A DNA stretch of 6,072 nt from DASSRQ01 sp035701665 (lineage in GTDB: Bacteria > Vulcanimicrobiota > Vulcanimicrobiia > Vulcanimicrobiales > Vulcanimicrobiaceae), in the NCBI GenBank assembly GCA_035701665.1, contig DASSRQ010000309.1, positions 1 through 6,072 on the forward strand, written 5' to 3'. Below the pieces are notes generated by a model, which saw only the letters and a program-made list of their open reading frames with translations, made no database searches and was not told where the DNA came from. Made by a program: the position numbers and the translations under genes. Position 1 is the stretch's first letter, and each line of letters begins with the position of its first letter. Positions 5,185 through 6,072 of the stretch are shown here, in pieces.

Positions 5185-6072
5185 GCGCCGCAGGCGCCGG
5201 TACACGGCGATAACGATGGCTCCGATGACGATACCGAGCACGAGCCCGTTGCCGACGCGCCAAAGCGAGATCGTCAGCGGGGTGTGCAGATGCGAGAACG
5301 TATCGATGATGTCGCCGATGCCGATGCCCGCTGCGATAGCGAGCAGAATGCCGCAAGCGCGCCGGTCGGCCGCGCGCAGCGCCGGGATCAGCATCATGAT
5401 CGGAAACCCGATGACGAACTCTTTGAAGCGCGGCCGCACGCTCAGCAGCACCGTCAAATGATGGCGCAGCGAGAGTTCGAAATCCGACGGCGCGATGTCG
5501 CTCGTGTTGCCGCTGCGCGCGAGCAGCAAGCCGCCCGCACCGATAACGACGCACGCGATGAGCAGCTGATAGATGCGGATCGGCGCAGACCACGTCTCGC
5601 GCGGATTATCGATGCCCGAGTTGAAGCGATCGGTAAAGAGATACAACGCCAGCGCGATGACCGGCGGCAGGGCGATCACGAGCTTGACCGCACGCAGCGA
5701 CTGCACTTCTTCCATCAGCAGCGGCATGCTGGCGATACCGACGAGAACGAGCGCGCCGCAGAGCGCAATGGCGGTGGCTAGCAGCGTCCACTTAATGCTC
5801 TCGAACACTTGCTGCCAGTAGCCGCGTTTCGGATCGACGTAGAACGCGGGGCCGAGCGCGGTAAACGCGGCCGCCGCAAACACGAGCGCTCCACAAACCG
5901 CGAGAACCGACCGCGCGAGCTCGGCGTGATGCGCCGCAATTCCGCCCGCAAGAACCAGAACGGTCGCGCCGTACGCGGCAATCGCCCATGAGGGACGGTA
6001 AAAGCCGTACCAGCCGAGCAGCAGGATGAAAAGCGAGGGAACTGCGAGCGCAGCCAGGCTGAACGCAGGCCA
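5182..6072 (-). CDS. DUF5693-type polytopic membrane protein, C-terminal part (N-terminus outside window)
   Basis: An open frame runs without a stop from the right window edge to the TAG at 5184-5182, giving 296 visible residues; the GTG at 5883 is internal, since residues before it continue a hydrophobic membrane stretch. I count about nine likely transmembrane segments (roughly residues 3-26, 29-48, 55-77, 95-117, 128-146, 164-185, 219-233, 240-257 and 269-291), ending in a basic YRRLRR tail. The motifs RPRFKEFVIGFP (213-224), DTFSHLHTP (257-265) and LWRVGNGLVLGI (270-281) match what I remember of DUF5693 proteins, which are typically encoded next to csaB. The full family protein is around twice this length or more. 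No biochemical role is established to my knowledge. A function in export, assembly or pyruvylation of the envelope polymer is inferred only from the csaB neighbourhood. Confidence 0.82.
   Translation of the reverse strand, partial: WPAFSLAALAVPSLFILLLGWYGFYRPSWAIAAYGATVLVLAGGIAAHHAELARSVLAVCGALVFAAAAFTALGPAFYVDPKRGYWQQVFESIKWTLLATAIALCGALVLVGIASMPLLMEEVQSLRAVKLVIALPPVIALALYLFTDRFNSGIDNPRETWSAPIRIYQLLIACVVIGAGGLLLARSGNTSDIAPSDFELSLRHHLTVLLSVRPRFKEFVIGFPIMMLIPALRAADRRACGILLAIAAGIGIGDIIDTFSHLHTPLTISLWRVGNGLVLGIVIGAIVIAVYRRLRR

Noticed and set aside
5183..5593. A 137-residue N-terminal extension of CsaB
   Set aside because: The upstream frame overlaps the DUF5693-type membrane gene, and conserved CsaB sequence begins directly after the GTG at 5182.
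5182..5883. A complete 233-residue membrane protein starting at the GTG at 5883
   Set aside because: The frame is open for a further 63 codons to the window edge, with continuing transmembrane sequence, so this GTG is internal and the gene is truncated by the window.
1..6072. A new defence, toxin-antitoxin or biosynthetic system
   Set aside because: All five genes belong to recognisable housekeeping or envelope families, and no pair shows the size or domain pattern of a toxin-antitoxin, retron, restriction or biosynthetic module.

Overview
The window is GC-rich bacterial DNA (roughly 60% by eye) and is completely filled by protein-coding sequence. Five genes meet at four junctions, and every junction overlaps (4, 26, 4 and 1 bases), so there is no intergenic base. 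I see no tRNA, rRNA, CRISPR array, insertion sequence or phage gene. The only non-gene element is a short dispersed-type repeat sitting inside one of the genes.

Layout. On the plus strand, the window opens inside tgt (tRNA-guanine transglycosylase, start cut off), followed by a small gene for a single-RRM RNA-binding protein whose GTG start overlaps the tgt stop. These converge on a minus-strand gene train, read from the right edge leftwards: the C-terminal part of a polytopic membrane protein of the DUF5693 type, then csaB (polysaccharide pyruvyl transferase), then ileS (isoleucyl-tRNA synthetase). The last 26 bases of ileS and of the RRM gene are the same DNA read in opposite directions.

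How the genes fit together. The DUF5693/csaB pair is a recurring bacterial neighbourhood. CsaB adds ketal pyruvate to a cell-wall polysaccharide, classically the ligand that anchors SLH-domain surface proteins, so the membrane protein is plausibly an envelope partner. Tgt and IleRS both act on tRNA, and the RRM protein may act on RNA; they share a translation theme, but on opposite strands. The stop/start overlaps and the lack of clear Shine-Dalgarno sequences suggest translational coupling within both transcripts.

Organism. High GC, tight overlapping genes, GTG starts, csaB plus DUF5693, and a short HPEPVEG-type repeat suggest a Terrabacteria-like lineage known mainly from environmental genomes (for example Eremiobacterota/Vulcanimicrobiota or a relative). 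This is an inference from gene content only and is weakly held.

Most interesting observation. A copy of a dispersed repeat (hallmark CCTGAGCCTGTCGAAGGA) lies in frame inside ileS and is translated as part of the essential synthetase, in a loop just before the editing domain. I did not find a convincing new multi-gene system here.
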